From contig NZ_CP104263.1 of the NCBI RefSeq assembly GCF_025244825.1, positions 3,162,001 through 3,226,000 of the forward strand: a stretch of 64,000 nt of DNA, given 5' to 3'. Below are positions 24,908 through 32,983 of this stretch, in pieces. This DNA is from Arthrobacter jinronghuae. Its GTDB lineage: Bacteria > Actinomycetota > Actinomycetes > Actinomycetales > Micrococcaceae. The notes under the pieces are model-generated. The model saw only the letters and a program-made list of their open reading frames with translations. It was not told the origin of the DNA and did not search any database. The first letter of the stretch is position 1, and each line of letters opens with the position of its first letter. Made by a program: the position numbers and the translations under genes.

Positions 24908-26167
24908 ATGAGCACTGTTTCCCTGCCTCCGGAAATCGAAGACCTCCGCCTGCGCACCCGCGAGTTCATCCGTGGCACCGTGATGCCCGCAGAACCGCGG
25001 CCGGGCGCCGTCGTTCCGGAGGCACTGCTGGAGGAACTGCGCGCCGCCGCCAAGGCCGCCGGGGTCTTCGCCCCGCATGCACCGCGCGAATACGGCGGGC
25101 AGGGGGTGCCGCTGGCGTACTGGTCCCCCATCTTCCAGGAGGCCGGTTATTCGCTGATCGGCCCCTCCGCGCTGAACTGCATGGCCCCGGATGAAGGGAA
25201 CATGCACATGCTGCACCTGATCGGCAGCGAGGAGCAGAAGCGCCGCTACCTCGCCCCGCTGGTCTCCGGCAAGGCCCGCTCCTGCTTCGGCATGACCGAG
25301 CCGCACCCGGGTGCGGGTTCGGACCCCGCCGCCCTGCGCAGCAGCGCCGCGAAGGTGGACGGCGGCTGGCTGATCAACGGGGAAAAGCGCTTCACCAGCG
25401 GCGCCAACAATGCCACGTTCTGCATTGCCATGGTGCGCACCGACGCGGTGGACGGTGCGCCCGCCGGGGCCACCATGCTCTTGGTGGACATGGACACTAC
25501 CGGCGTGCGGATCGGCGAGCAGCTGCACACCATGGACCGGGCAATCGGCGGCGGGCATCCGCACGTGCACTTCGAGGATGTGTTTGTGCCGGACGCCGCC
25601 GTGCTCGGCGCACCCGGCGAGGGCTTCCGCTACGCGCAGGTCCGGCTTGGTCCGGCCCGGCTGACCCACTGCATGCGCTGGCTCGGCCTGGCCCGGCGCT
25701 CCCTGGACATCGCGCTGGACCGCACCAACCGGCGCGAGATCTTCGGCTCGGTGATGAACGAACTCGGCCTGGCCCAGGAAATGATCGCGCAGTCCGTCAT
25801 CGATATTGAAACCTCCGATGCCATCATCACCAAGACCGCCGCCCTGCTGGAAACCGATGCCAAGGCCGGCTCGGCGCTGTCCTCGGTGGCCAAGGCCCAC
25901 ACCTCGGAGGCGGTGTACCGGGTGATCGACCGGAGCCTGCAGCTGTGCGGCGGCGACGGCGTCACCGACCGGCTGCCGCTGGCCTCCTACCTCAACGAGG
26001 TCCGCGCCTTCCGCATCTATGACGGCTCCAACGAAACGCATAAATGGGCCATAGCCCGCCGCGCTTCCGCCGGCCGCCGCCGGGAAGCGGAGCGCGGCGC
26101 TCCGGATCTTGCCGATGTGTCCCGCCCGGCGTCCGACGCCGGAACCCCCGCCGAAGCGAAAGCCTGA
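24908..26167 (+). CDS. Acyl-CoA dehydrogenase, ACAD10/11-like
   Basis: A 419-residue protein with the ACAD fold: 'CFGMTEPHPGAGSDPAALRS', 'NGEKRFTSGANNATF' and 'LQLCGGDGVTDRLPLASYLNEVRAFRIYDGSNETHKW'. Where ordinary dehydrogenases have Y-E-G-x-x-E with a catalytic Glu, this one has I-Y-D-G-S-N-E, as in ACAD10/11-type enzymes. Its next gene is an APH-type kinase homologous to the N-terminal domain of ACAD10/11. This arrangement suggests a role with phosphorylated 4-hydroxyacyl-CoA rather than simple desaturation. It starts 31 bp after the SDR stop. Confidence 0.85.
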   Translation: MSTVSLPPEIEDLRLRTREFIRGTVMPAEPRPGAVVPEALLEELRAAAKAAGVFAPHAPREYGGQGVPLAYWSPIFQEAGYSLIGPSALNCMAPDEGNMHMLHLIGSEEQKRRYLAPLVSGKARSCFGMTEPHPGAGSDPAALRSSAAKVDGGWLINGEKRFTSGANNATFCIAMVRTDAVDGAPAGATMLLVDMDTTGVRIGEQLHTMDRAIGGGHPHVHFEDVFVPDAAVLGAPGEGFRYAQVRLGPARLTHCMRWLGLARRSLDIALDRTNRREIFGSVMNELGLAQEMIAQSVIDIETSDAIITKTAALLETDAKAGSALSSVAKAHTSEAVYRVIDRSLQLCGGDGVTDRLPLASYLNEVRAFRIYDGSNETHKWAIARRASAGRRREAERGAPDLADVSRPASDAGTPAEAKA

Positions 26168-26172
26168 ACCCC

Positions 26173-27270
26173 ATGCACACCACTGCCGACGGCACCGAAG
26201 TTGTAGCCACCCGTTCCGAGGCCGAGGCACTGGCCTCCCCTCCGCTGCTGATCCTGGATGAGGTCACCGCGTTCTTCGACGCGCACGGGCTGGGTTCGGG
26301 GCCACTGTCCTGGGCGCAGATCGGGGACGGGCAGTCCAACATCACCTACCGGATCCGGCGCGGACACGACGACTTTGTGCTGCGCCGCGGCCCGCGCCCG
26401 CCGCTGCCCCGCTCCACCCATGACATGGTCCGCGAGGCCCGGATCCAGCAGCTGCTGCGCGTGCAGGGTGTGCCGGTGCCGGAAATCCTGGCGGTGTGCG
26501 AAGACGAGTCGGTGCTCGGGGTGCCGTTCTACGTGATGGGTTTCCTTGACGGGCTGGTCATCACCAACACCATCCCGCCCGTGCTGTCCTCAATGGAGGA
26601 ACGCCGGGCCACCAGCGCCGCCGTCGTCGACGCCCTGGTCCGCATCCACTCCGTGGATGTCAGCAACGGGGACCTGGCCTCCTTCGGCAAGCCGGAGGGG
26701 TACCTGCAGCGCCAGGTGGCCAGGTTCTCCGGGCTGTGGGAGGTCAACACCATGCGCAACCTTCCCGAGGTGGCCCGGATCGGCAGCTGGCTGGCGGACA
26801 ACGTGCCGGACAGCCAGGCCGCCTCGGTGCTGCACGGGGATTACCGGCCCGGGAACCTGATGTTCGCCCCGCAGTCCCCCGCCCGGGTGATTGCCGTCCT
26901 GGACTGGGAAATGTCCGCCATCGGCGACCCGCTGGCGGATCTGGGCTACCTCACCGCCACCTACTCCGAACCCGGCAGCGTCGCTACGCCGCTGGAGCTG
27001 ACCGGAGTGACCCGCAACCCGGGCTATTACTCCCGGGAGGAAGTCATTGAGGCGTACCGGCAGCGGATGGACCTGGATCTGGAAGCGCTGCCCTGGTACC
27101 AGACCCTGGCCCTGTGGAAGGCATCCATTTTCTGCGAGGCCATCTACACCCGCTGGCTCAAGGGCGAGCGCCCCAATGACCGGGTGTTCGCCCCGTCGCT
27201 GGAGGCCGGCGTGCCGCAGCTGCTGCGGGCCGCCGCCGGGTTCGCCGGACTGGCAGCGGCACCGCTGTAG
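26173..27270 (+). CDS. APH-type phosphotransferase family protein (ACAD10/11 kinase-domain-like)
   Basis: A 365-residue aminoglycoside-phosphotransferase/choline-kinase-fold protein. The catalytic loop is H-G-D-Y-R-P-G-N near 220 and the metal motif is D-W-E-M-S near 242, followed by 'GDPLADLGYL', the exact layout of the kinase domain of ACAD10/11. The N-terminal glycine-rich segment 'GDGQSNITYRIRRG' is also typical. It is not an antibiotic-resistance gene by context: it starts five bases after the acyl-CoA dehydrogenase stop. Phosphorylation of 4-hydroxyacyl-CoA, as by LvaA in Pseudomonas, is the best guess. The ATG at 26173 begins the conserved part. Confidence 0.83.
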   Translation: MHTTADGTEVVATRSEAEALASPPLLILDEVTAFFDAHGLGSGPLSWAQIGDGQSNITYRIRRGHDDFVLRRGPRPPLPRSTHDMVREARIQQLLRVQGVPVPEILAVCEDESVLGVPFYVMGFLDGLVITNTIPPVLSSMEERRATSAAVVDALVRIHSVDVSNGDLASFGKPEGYLQRQVARFSGLWEVNTMRNLPEVARIGSWLADNVPDSQAASVLHGDYRPGNLMFAPQSPARVIAVLDWEMSAIGDPLADLGYLTATYSEPGSVATPLELTGVTRNPGYYSREEVIEAYRQRMDLDLEALPWYQTLALWKASIFCEAIYTRWLKGERPNDRVFAPSLEAGVPQLLRAAAGFAGLAAAPL

Positions 27271-27279
27271 CTTCCGGCG

Positions 27280-28317
27280 TTACGGCACGACGACGGCGCG
27301 GCCGAGGAGCTGGTTGTTCTTCAGCTTTTCGTAGGCCGCCGGCGCTTCGTCCAGGCTGAACACCTCGGTATGCACGTTGATGCCTTCGCCCCGCGCGAGG
27401 TCCAGCACCTCGAACAGCTCCGACCGGGAGCCCCAGTACGGGGCACGGATGGAGGTTTCCCACGCCGCGGTGGCGCCCAGCCCCACCGGCAGGGTGCCGG
27501 CGCCTACGCCCACCAGCACCTGGTCGCCCTGTGATCCCACCATCGCCTGGCCCAGGTCCAGCGTGGCCTGGTTGGTCACGAAGTCGAAGACGGCGTCCAC
27601 GCCCCGCCCGCCGGTCAGGTCCCGGACCATATCCACCGCGCCGGGCTCGGACGGGAAGGTGTAGTGCGCGCCGACATCGGTGGCGAGGTTCAGTTTCGCC
27701 TCGTCAATGTCCAGCGCCACCACGGTGGCCGCGGTCATGGCCCGCAGGATCTGCACGGCCACGTGCCCCAGCCCGCCCACGCCGATGACGACGGCGGTCG
27801 CACCGGAGGGCAGCTTCTCCAGCGAGCCTTTGATCGCGTGGTACGGGGTGAGCCCGGCATCGGTCAGGGACACGTTCTGCACCGGATCCAGGTCCCCGAG
27901 CGGGAGCAGATGCCGGGGGCTGTCCACAATCAGGTATTCGGCCATGGCCCCCGGCGCACCGAGCCCGGGCGGAACAATGCCGAATTTCGCGGCGTTGCGG
28001 CAGTAGTTTTCCCGCCCGCTGGAACACTCATAGCAAAGCCCGCAGCCCCACGGCCCGTAGACGGCCATGGACGCGCCCTCCTCGATGTACTGCACGCCGT
28101 CGCCCACCCGGTCCACCACGCCGGCACCCTCGTGCCCCAAGGTCAGGGGCAGGCCGTAGATGTACTCCTCCTCGGGGAGGCTCATGATGAATTCGTCGGA
28201 GTGGCAGACCCCGGCGGCGGTCACCTTCAGCCGGACCTGCCCGGGGCCGGGCTCGGGGGTATCGATCTCCACCACTTCGGGCGGCTGGCCGATGGCGCGG
28301 TATTGAAGGGCCTTCAT
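27280..28317 (-). CDS. Zinc-dependent alcohol dehydrogenase (MDR family)
   Basis: A 345-residue medium-chain dehydrogenase. The catalytic-zinc residues lie in 'GVCHSDE' and 'GHEGAGVV'. The structural zinc site is C-G-L-C-Y-E-C...C with all four cysteines. The cofactor motif G-V-G-G-L-G-H is near 173. The start ATG 28317 begins the standard 'MKALQY' N-terminus; the frame is open further upstream without homology. Its stop faces that of the kinase gene across 9 bp, so it is a separate transcript. The alcohol substrate is unknown. Confidence 0.9.
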   Translation of the reverse strand: MKALQYRAIGQPPEVVEIDTPEPGPGQVRLKVTAAGVCHSDEFIMSLPEEEYIYGLPLTLGHEGAGVVDRVGDGVQYIEEGASMAVYGPWGCGLCYECSSGRENYCRNAAKFGIVPPGLGAPGAMAEYLIVDSPRHLLPLGDLDPVQNVSLTDAGLTPYHAIKGSLEKLPSGATAVVIGVGGLGHVAVQILRAMTAATVVALDIDEAKLNLATDVGAHYTFPSEPGAVDMVRDLTGGRGVDAVFDFVTNQATLDLGQAMVGSQGDQVLVGVGAGTLPVGLGATAAWETSIRAPYWGSRSELFEVLDLARGEGINVHTEVFSLDEAPAAYEKLKNNQLLGRAVVVP

Positions 28318-28435
28318 GGCATACTCCTGCTCTCCGCACCGTTCCGCGACGGCACGATGGTTGGATTTGCACGTTAATCGTTGCACCCGCGTCCCCGGTT
28401 CCACAGCCCTTCCGGCAGCAGGTAGCGTGTGGGCC

Positions 28436-28948
28436 ATGAAGAATCTTCCTCTGTCCCTCGCGCTCGCCGCTTCCGTGGGGGCGTTCACCCTGTCTCGGCC
28501 GGCGGACTGGTCCCCGGGCCTGCGCCGCGCCTACGTTCTTGGTTCCGGCGCAGCCGCGGGTGCCGTCGTCGTTCTGGCACTCCGAAAAGGCCGCCGGAAA
28601 GGGAGGGAACTGGCTGCCGCCGGGACCGTTGACCTCGTCACCCCGTTCACGGCAGGGGCCGGGGGCGATTCCGCAACCGTGCCTTCCTACGTTGCCGCGC
28701 CCACGGCCGGGTCCCGGACGCGGATGCCGGAAATTGCGCTGACGGGTATGGCTGCACTGATGGGGGCAACCGTCAGCGGGATCACGGCACTGACCCTGGT
28801 GCTGGATGAGGCTGTCGAAACGTGGCTGGTTCGGCGCGGGGTGGCCCGTCCCCGTCGCGTCATGGCAATGGCAGCGGCGCTCTATTCCCTGGTCATTGAC
28901 CGGGTGATGGATTCGCAGGACGCCAAGGATTCGAAGCCCAGTCAGTAG
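28436..28948 (+). CDS. Hypothetical membrane protein
   Basis: A 170-residue protein I do not recognise. It has a hydrophobic N-terminus (about residues 5-20), a second hydrophobic stretch near 35-47 followed by a basic cluster K-G-R-R-K-G-R, and one or two more around 100-125. The C-terminal tail is charged. The ATG at 28436 starts the hydrophobic segment; the ribosome site is weak. The last 7 bp overlap the end of the convergent gene. Confidence 0.6.
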   Translation: MKNLPLSLALAASVGAFTLSRPADWSPGLRRAYVLGSGAAAGAVVVLALRKGRRKGRELAAAGTVDLVTPFTAGAGGDSATVPSYVAAPTAGSRTRMPEIALTGMAALMGATVSGITALTLVLDEAVETWLVRRGVARPRRVMAMAAALYSLVIDRVMDSQDAKDSKPSQ

Positions 28949-29364
28949 AGCCGCCGTACCGCTTCCGCGATGACCGGATAGGCCCCCGTCACATAGGCCG
29001 GGCCGTCGAAGTGGGGTATGCCTCCCACCTCATCGATCATTTCGTTCAGCCGCCGCCACAGGGCTTCATCGGAAGCGATCCCTGCGGGCCGGGCCAGGAA
29101 CCAGACGTATCCCCGCGGAACAGGCGGAATGCCGACCAGCGCCAGGTAGTCGTTGGTCATTTGGTAAACCCGTTCCTCGTCCTCGGGGGCGAACAGCTCC
29201 TGAGTCGGCAGGGTTTCATACAGTGTGCCGGGCCGGCGGTAGGCGTATTGCGCCCGCGCCGCCCATCCCATCATGAGGAACCAGCCCGTCAACGGCAGCT
29301 GGGTATAGGCGTCCGGCTCGGCTGCCGGCGGCAGGATCCGAACCTCATTCCAGCTGCCGGGCAT
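28942..29364 (-). CDS. Hypothetical protein in operon with the OFA-type transporter
   Basis: A 140-residue soluble protein without a motif I can name. It is rich in aromatic residues, with W, Y and P spread throughout, and has no signal peptide or membrane helix. AAAGGAGAGG precedes the ATG. It starts 33 bp after the small MFS-partner gene, so the transporter, the partner and this gene probably form one transcript. Confidence 0.65.
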   Translation of the reverse strand: MPGSWNEVRILPPAAEPDAYTQLPLTGWFLMMGWAARAQYAYRRPGTLYETLPTQELFAPEDEERVYQMTNDYLALVGIPPVPRGYVWFLARPAGIASDEALWRRLNEMIDEVGGIPHFDGPAYVTGAYPVIAEAVRRLY

Positions 29365-29397
29365 GTCCTCTCCTTTACCCTGGTCCCCGGGCGATGC

Positions 29398-29499
29398 TCA
29401 GCCGAAGAGCGCCGCGGCCCGGGTCAGGGTCTGGAATACCCCGTAGGCCAGGGGGATCCCCACCAGCAGCCAGCTCACCGTCAACTTTGCCTTGGTCAT
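29398..29499 (-). CDS. MFS transporter small subunit (33 residues)
   Basis: A very short gene encoding MTKAKLTVSWLLVGIPLAYG and 13 further residues ending in LFG: a single membrane helix with a short basic N-terminus. Its ATG shares one base with the stop of the OFA-type transporter (TGATG), and GGAGAA lies upstream. A family of such miniature proteins accompanies OFA/oxalate-formate-type MFS genes and is annotated as a transporter small subunit. A role in stabilising or modulating the transporter is inferred from that constant pairing. Confidence 0.8.
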   Translation of the reverse strand: MTKAKLTVSWLLVGIPLAYGVFQTLTRAAALFG

Positions 29500-30905
29500 C
29501 AGCGTTCTCCGTCCTGGGTAGCGGCCTGCGCCGGGTCCGCCTGCGCGGGCTTCTGCGGTTCGTGATAGCGGGACGCCACCGGCGTCACCAGCAGATTGGC
29601 GATGAAGCCCACCACCAGCAGTCCCACCATGGTCAGCAAGGCGGGATAGTACGCGGCCGCCGTGAGCTCCCCGGGGGTGCCCTGCGCGTCCAGGAAGGAG
29701 TTGACGATCAGCGGACCGGCAATGCCCGCAGCAGACCAGGCCGTGAGGAGCCGGCCGTGGATGGCACCGACCTGGAAGGTGCCGAAGAGGTCACGCAGGT
29801 AGGCGGGAACGGTGGCAAACCCGCCGCCGTAAAAGGACAGGATCACGAACGCCAGGGCCACATAGAGGATGGTGGACGTGTCTCCGAAGAAGGACAACAG
29901 GACGTACATGACGGCGCCGGCACCGAGGTAGAGCATGTAGATGCGCTTGCGTCCGATCACGTCCGAGGTGGCCGACCAGACAAAGCGCCCGCCCATGTTG
30001 CCGATCGAAAGCAGGCCGACGAATCCGCCGGCGACGGCGGCTGTCACCAGCGAGGCGCCGTCGGGCTGGCGGAAGAAGTCCTGGATCATGGGCGCTGCCT
30101 GTTCCAGGATGCCGATGCCTGCGGTGACGTTGCAGAAGAGCACAATCCAGACGAGCCAGAACTGCCGGGTTTTGATGGCGTTGGCGGCGGAGACGTGATT
30201 GGTGGTGACCAGGGACTTGGAGGCAACGGTGGAGGGGTCGAAGCCCTCGGGCTTCCAGTCCGCCGCCGGCACCCGGATGCTCCAGGCGCCGTAGAGCATG
30301 TACACCAGGTAGAGAGCGCCCAGGGTGAGGAACAGCTTGCCCACGGCGTCGCCGCTGGCCACCCAGCCTGGCGTGCCGGATTCAGGGTCGAAGAACGTCA
30401 GCAGGGCCGAGGAGAGCGGACTGGCGATCAGCGCGCCGCCGCCGAAGCCCATGATGGCCATGCCCGTGGCGAGGCCGGGCCGGTCGGGGAACCATTTGAT
30501 CAGGGTGGAGACCGGGGAAATGTAGCCGATGCCCAGGCCGATGCCGCCGATGAAGCCGTAGCCCAGGTACAGCAGCCAGAGCTGCCCGGTGAAGATGCCC
30601 ACGGCTCCGATCAGGAAGCCGCTCACCCAGAATATGGCGGAAACGAACATGGCCTTGCGGGGCCCGTTGGCATCCACCCAAGTGCCCATTACGGCGGCGG
30701 ACAGTCCAAGCATCACGATGGCGATGGAGAAGATGATGCCGATCTGGGTGAGGCTCGCGCCGAAGTATTCCACGAGCGCCGTCTTATAGACGCTGGTGGC
30801 GTAGACCTGTCCGATGCACAGGTGCACGGCCAGCGCAGCCGGCGGGATCAGCCACCGGTTGAATCCGGGTGGGGCGATGGTTCGGTCGCGGTCCAGCCAG
30901 CTCAT
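29499..30905 (-). CDS. OFA family MFS transporter (oxalate/formate antiporter-like)
   Basis: A 468-residue transporter with 12 predicted helices. Helix 1 reads 'RWLIPPAALAVHLCIGQVYATSVYK', a hallmark of the OFA family, and the 2-3 loop has 'GTWVDANGPRKAMF'. Members exchange or take up small monocarboxylates or dicarboxylates. The substrate here is open. AAGGGAG precedes the ATG. It is coupled to the 33-residue partner gene and is divergent from the heptad-repeat gene. Confidence 0.88.
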   Translation of the reverse strand: MSWLDRDRTIAPPGFNRWLIPPAALAVHLCIGQVYATSVYKTALVEYFGASLTQIGIIFSIAIVMLGLSAAVMGTWVDANGPRKAMFVSAIFWVSGFLIGAVGIFTGQLWLLYLGYGFIGGIGLGIGYISPVSTLIKWFPDRPGLATGMAIMGFGGGALIASPLSSALLTFFDPESGTPGWVASGDAVGKLFLTLGALYLVYMLYGAWSIRVPAADWKPEGFDPSTVASKSLVTTNHVSAANAIKTRQFWLVWIVLFCNVTAGIGILEQAAPMIQDFFRQPDGASLVTAAVAGGFVGLLSIGNMGGRFVWSATSDVIGRKRIYMLYLGAGAVMYVLLSFFGDTSTILYVALAFVILSFYGGGFATVPAYLRDLFGTFQVGAIHGRLLTAWSAAGIAGPLIVNSFLDAQGTPGELTAAAYYPALLTMVGLLVVGFIANLLVTPVASRYHEPQKPAQADPAQAATQDGER

Positions 30906-31062
30906 ACGGACTCCCTTGGTCTAAGGCCGATCCTGTCTGCACCCAACGATGCCCGGTGTGAGCTGGGTTACGCAGCTTCGACACGCTGGTTCCCTTTAGC
31001 GCAGCAAAACATACCGCGCAACCTACTCGTCGGTAACTAATTTGGAAAAAGCCTTGCTTTGT

Positions 31063-31074
31063 TACCCGCGGGTA
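31063..31074. promoter_or_regulatory. Palindrome in the divergent region between the OFA transporter and heptad-repeat genes
   Basis: TACCCGCGGGTA is a perfect 12-bp palindrome almost exactly midway in the 324-bp region between the two divergent starts. The rest of this region holds no gene; it has AT-rich stretches near 31040-31060 and a TTGACC at 31104-31109 that could be a -35 box for the plus-strand gene. A shared regulator site is possible but untested. Confidence 0.35.
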
Positions 31075-31229
31075 GCTTAGATGTAACAGACATCACACTG
31101 GTCTTGACCGATTACGTCTCAACGTAGCGACGGACCCGGTCACCTTGCATCCGCGGAGGCTGCGCCCACAGGCGTGCTGCTCGCCGCTTAGTCAGTCTCG
31201 AATCGTAAGAAGCAGAAGAAGGATATTCA

Positions 31230-32864
31230 ATGACGAGTTCCACGTCCGGGCGCGCCTCCAGCCGCCCCCATACACTTTTAACCGTACTTTTGGCGTTGTT
31301 CCTGGTCCTCCTCCTCGCCTTCTTCGTCCTCTTTACGGGCAAGGTTGCCAGCGGCGCAACGGAGCTGAGCGATGGCGCCGAGCGCGCCTCCACCGGCGCA
31401 GGAGACCTGGAAGCCGGCGCAGAGAAGGCACAGACCGGTGCCAAGGACCTCGCAGCGGGCACCGAAAAGGTTGACGCGGGCGCCAACACCCTGGCAAAGG
31501 GAATCGGCTCCGCCAAAGCGGGCGTCACCACCCTCAAGGAAGGCGCCACCACGCTGGATGAAGGAGCCGTCAAGCTTCTCACCGGCGCCGAGGCTGCCAA
31601 TGAAGGTGCCAACAAGCTGGCCGCCGGTGCCACCAACGCCCGTACGGGTGCGGGCACGCTGGCTGCCGGTGCGAGCAGCGCTTCGCAGGGCGCCAGCACG
31701 CTGGCTGCCGGTGCGACGACGGCCCGTGAGGGCTCAGACAAGCTGACCACCGGTTCGAACGAGCTGTACACGAAGATGGCTCCCTTGGCTGAGGGGGCAC
31801 CTGCACTGGCTGCCGGTGCGCAGTCGGTCGCCGACGGCATCGGCCAGCTTGCTCCGGGGACAACTGCTCTTTCCGGTGGCGTCCAGAAGGTATATGACGG
31901 CATCAACACGGTACAGCCCGGCCAGCCCGCAAGTCTGGCGGCCCAGATCCAGGCCGACATGGAAAAAGCAGGCAGTACCTACCACCCCGCTGGCAACTCC
32001 TATGGCGCTATGGAGCTGCGCGAATCTGCCAAAGAGCTTGATAAAGCAGCTATGATCCTCCCGCAGTTCGCGGGGGCCGGAGACCGGCTACGCGTTGCCG
32101 CAGCCAAGCTTGAGGGCTTGGAACGGGCCATCGTCAGCATCGACTACGGGTTGAAGGGTATTGATCCTGTGACCGGCGCTGAGTTTACTGGTCTTGTGGA
32201 AGGCTCCCAGCTCGTCGCTGGTGGCGTCGCCAAGCTCAACGATCCCGCTGCGGCTCCCACCCTCGCCGCCAAAGCCGGCGAAGCTGCCGCAGGAATTGAA
32301 CTGCTCTACACAGGTGCCGGAACGCTTTCCGCAGGTGCCGCCGAGCTGAACACCGGCCTGAAGACCCTTGAGACCGGCGCGTACACCCTGGCAGAAGGCA
32401 ACGGCAAGCTCGCCACCGGTGCAGGAACCCTGGCCACCGGCCTGGACACCCTGGAAACCGGCGCTTACACGCTGGCCGACGGCAACTACAAGATCTACGA
32501 CGGCACCATCAGCCTCTCCGACGGCACCAGCCGCCTGGTCACCGGCACCGAGACCCTGGACGAGGGCGTTGTGAAGCTCGACGACGGCGGCAAGACGCTG
32601 ACCGCCGGCACGAGCGACCTGAAGGAAGGCGCTGAGAAGCTGGCCGACGGCAACACCGAACTGGCCGAAGGCAGCAAGACCCTGGCCGACGGCAACGGCA
32701 AGATCTCCGAAGGTGCAGACACCATGCGGGCCAGCACCACGGCGCTGACCCCCGGCGAAATCTTCACCTCCCCGAAGATCCTGGCCGTACTGATCCCGCT
32801 GCTCCTGCTGCTGATTCCGATCGGCATGCTGATCGCCGGCACCCGCCGCGGCACCCAGCTCTAG
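31230..32864 (+). CDS. Heptad-repeat (YhgE/Pip-like) membrane-anchored protein
   Basis: A 544-residue protein with one N-terminal membrane helix (about 16-37), a very long Ala/Gly-rich repeat region, and one C-terminal helix (about 515-535) followed by a basic end. The repeat follows a seven-residue rule such as L-x-x-G-A-x-x, as in the x-L-x-x-G repeats of YhgE/Pip-type proteins. It is interrupted once (about 230-345) by a less regular domain containing 'LPQFAGAGDRLRVAA'. The catalogued YhgE/Pip membrane domain is absent. Both ends in the membrane and the repeat outside would give a loop or rod on the cell surface. AGAAGGA precedes the ATG. Confidence 0.75.
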   Translation: MTSSTSGRASSRPHTLLTVLLALFLVLLLAFFVLFTGKVASGATELSDGAERASTGAGDLEAGAEKAQTGAKDLAAGTEKVDAGANTLAKGIGSAKAGVTTLKEGATTLDEGAVKLLTGAEAANEGANKLAAGATNARTGAGTLAAGASSASQGASTLAAGATTAREGSDKLTTGSNELYTKMAPLAEGAPALAAGAQSVADGIGQLAPGTTALSGGVQKVYDGINTVQPGQPASLAAQIQADMEKAGSTYHPAGNSYGAMELRESAKELDKAAMILPQFAGAGDRLRVAAAKLEGLERAIVSIDYGLKGIDPVTGAEFTGLVEGSQLVAGGVAKLNDPAAAPTLAAKAGEAAAGIELLYTGAGTLSAGAAELNTGLKTLETGAYTLAEGNGKLATGAGTLATGLDTLETGAYTLADGNYKIYDGTISLSDGTSRLVTGTETLDEGVVKLDDGGKTLTAGTSDLKEGAEKLADGNTELAEGSKTLADGNGKISEGADTMRASTTALTPGEIFTSPKILAVLIPLLLLLIPIGMLIAGTRRGTQL

Positions 32865-32914
32865 GGTCCGGACAGCACACGGTTAGACAGCACCGCATCA
32901 CCTCGCATCACTGA

Positions 32915-32954
32915 GAAAAGGGCAGGTACCGCAGCCGCGGCACCTGCCCTTTTC
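32915..32954. terminator. Bidirectional hairpin terminator
   Basis: GAAAAGGGCAGGT pairs with ACCTGCCCTTTTC, and an inner CCGC/GCGG stem extends it past one mismatch. A and T runs flank both sides. It separates the heptad-repeat gene and the IclR gene. Confidence 0.9.
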
Positions 32955-32983
32955 CGTGTCCGGGAAGGCTCCCGGGGAATGTC

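Noticed and set aside
26173..27270. Aminoglycoside resistance kinase
   Set aside because: The fold is shared, but the D-W-E layout and the operon with an acyl-CoA dehydrogenase match the ACAD10/11 kinase domain.
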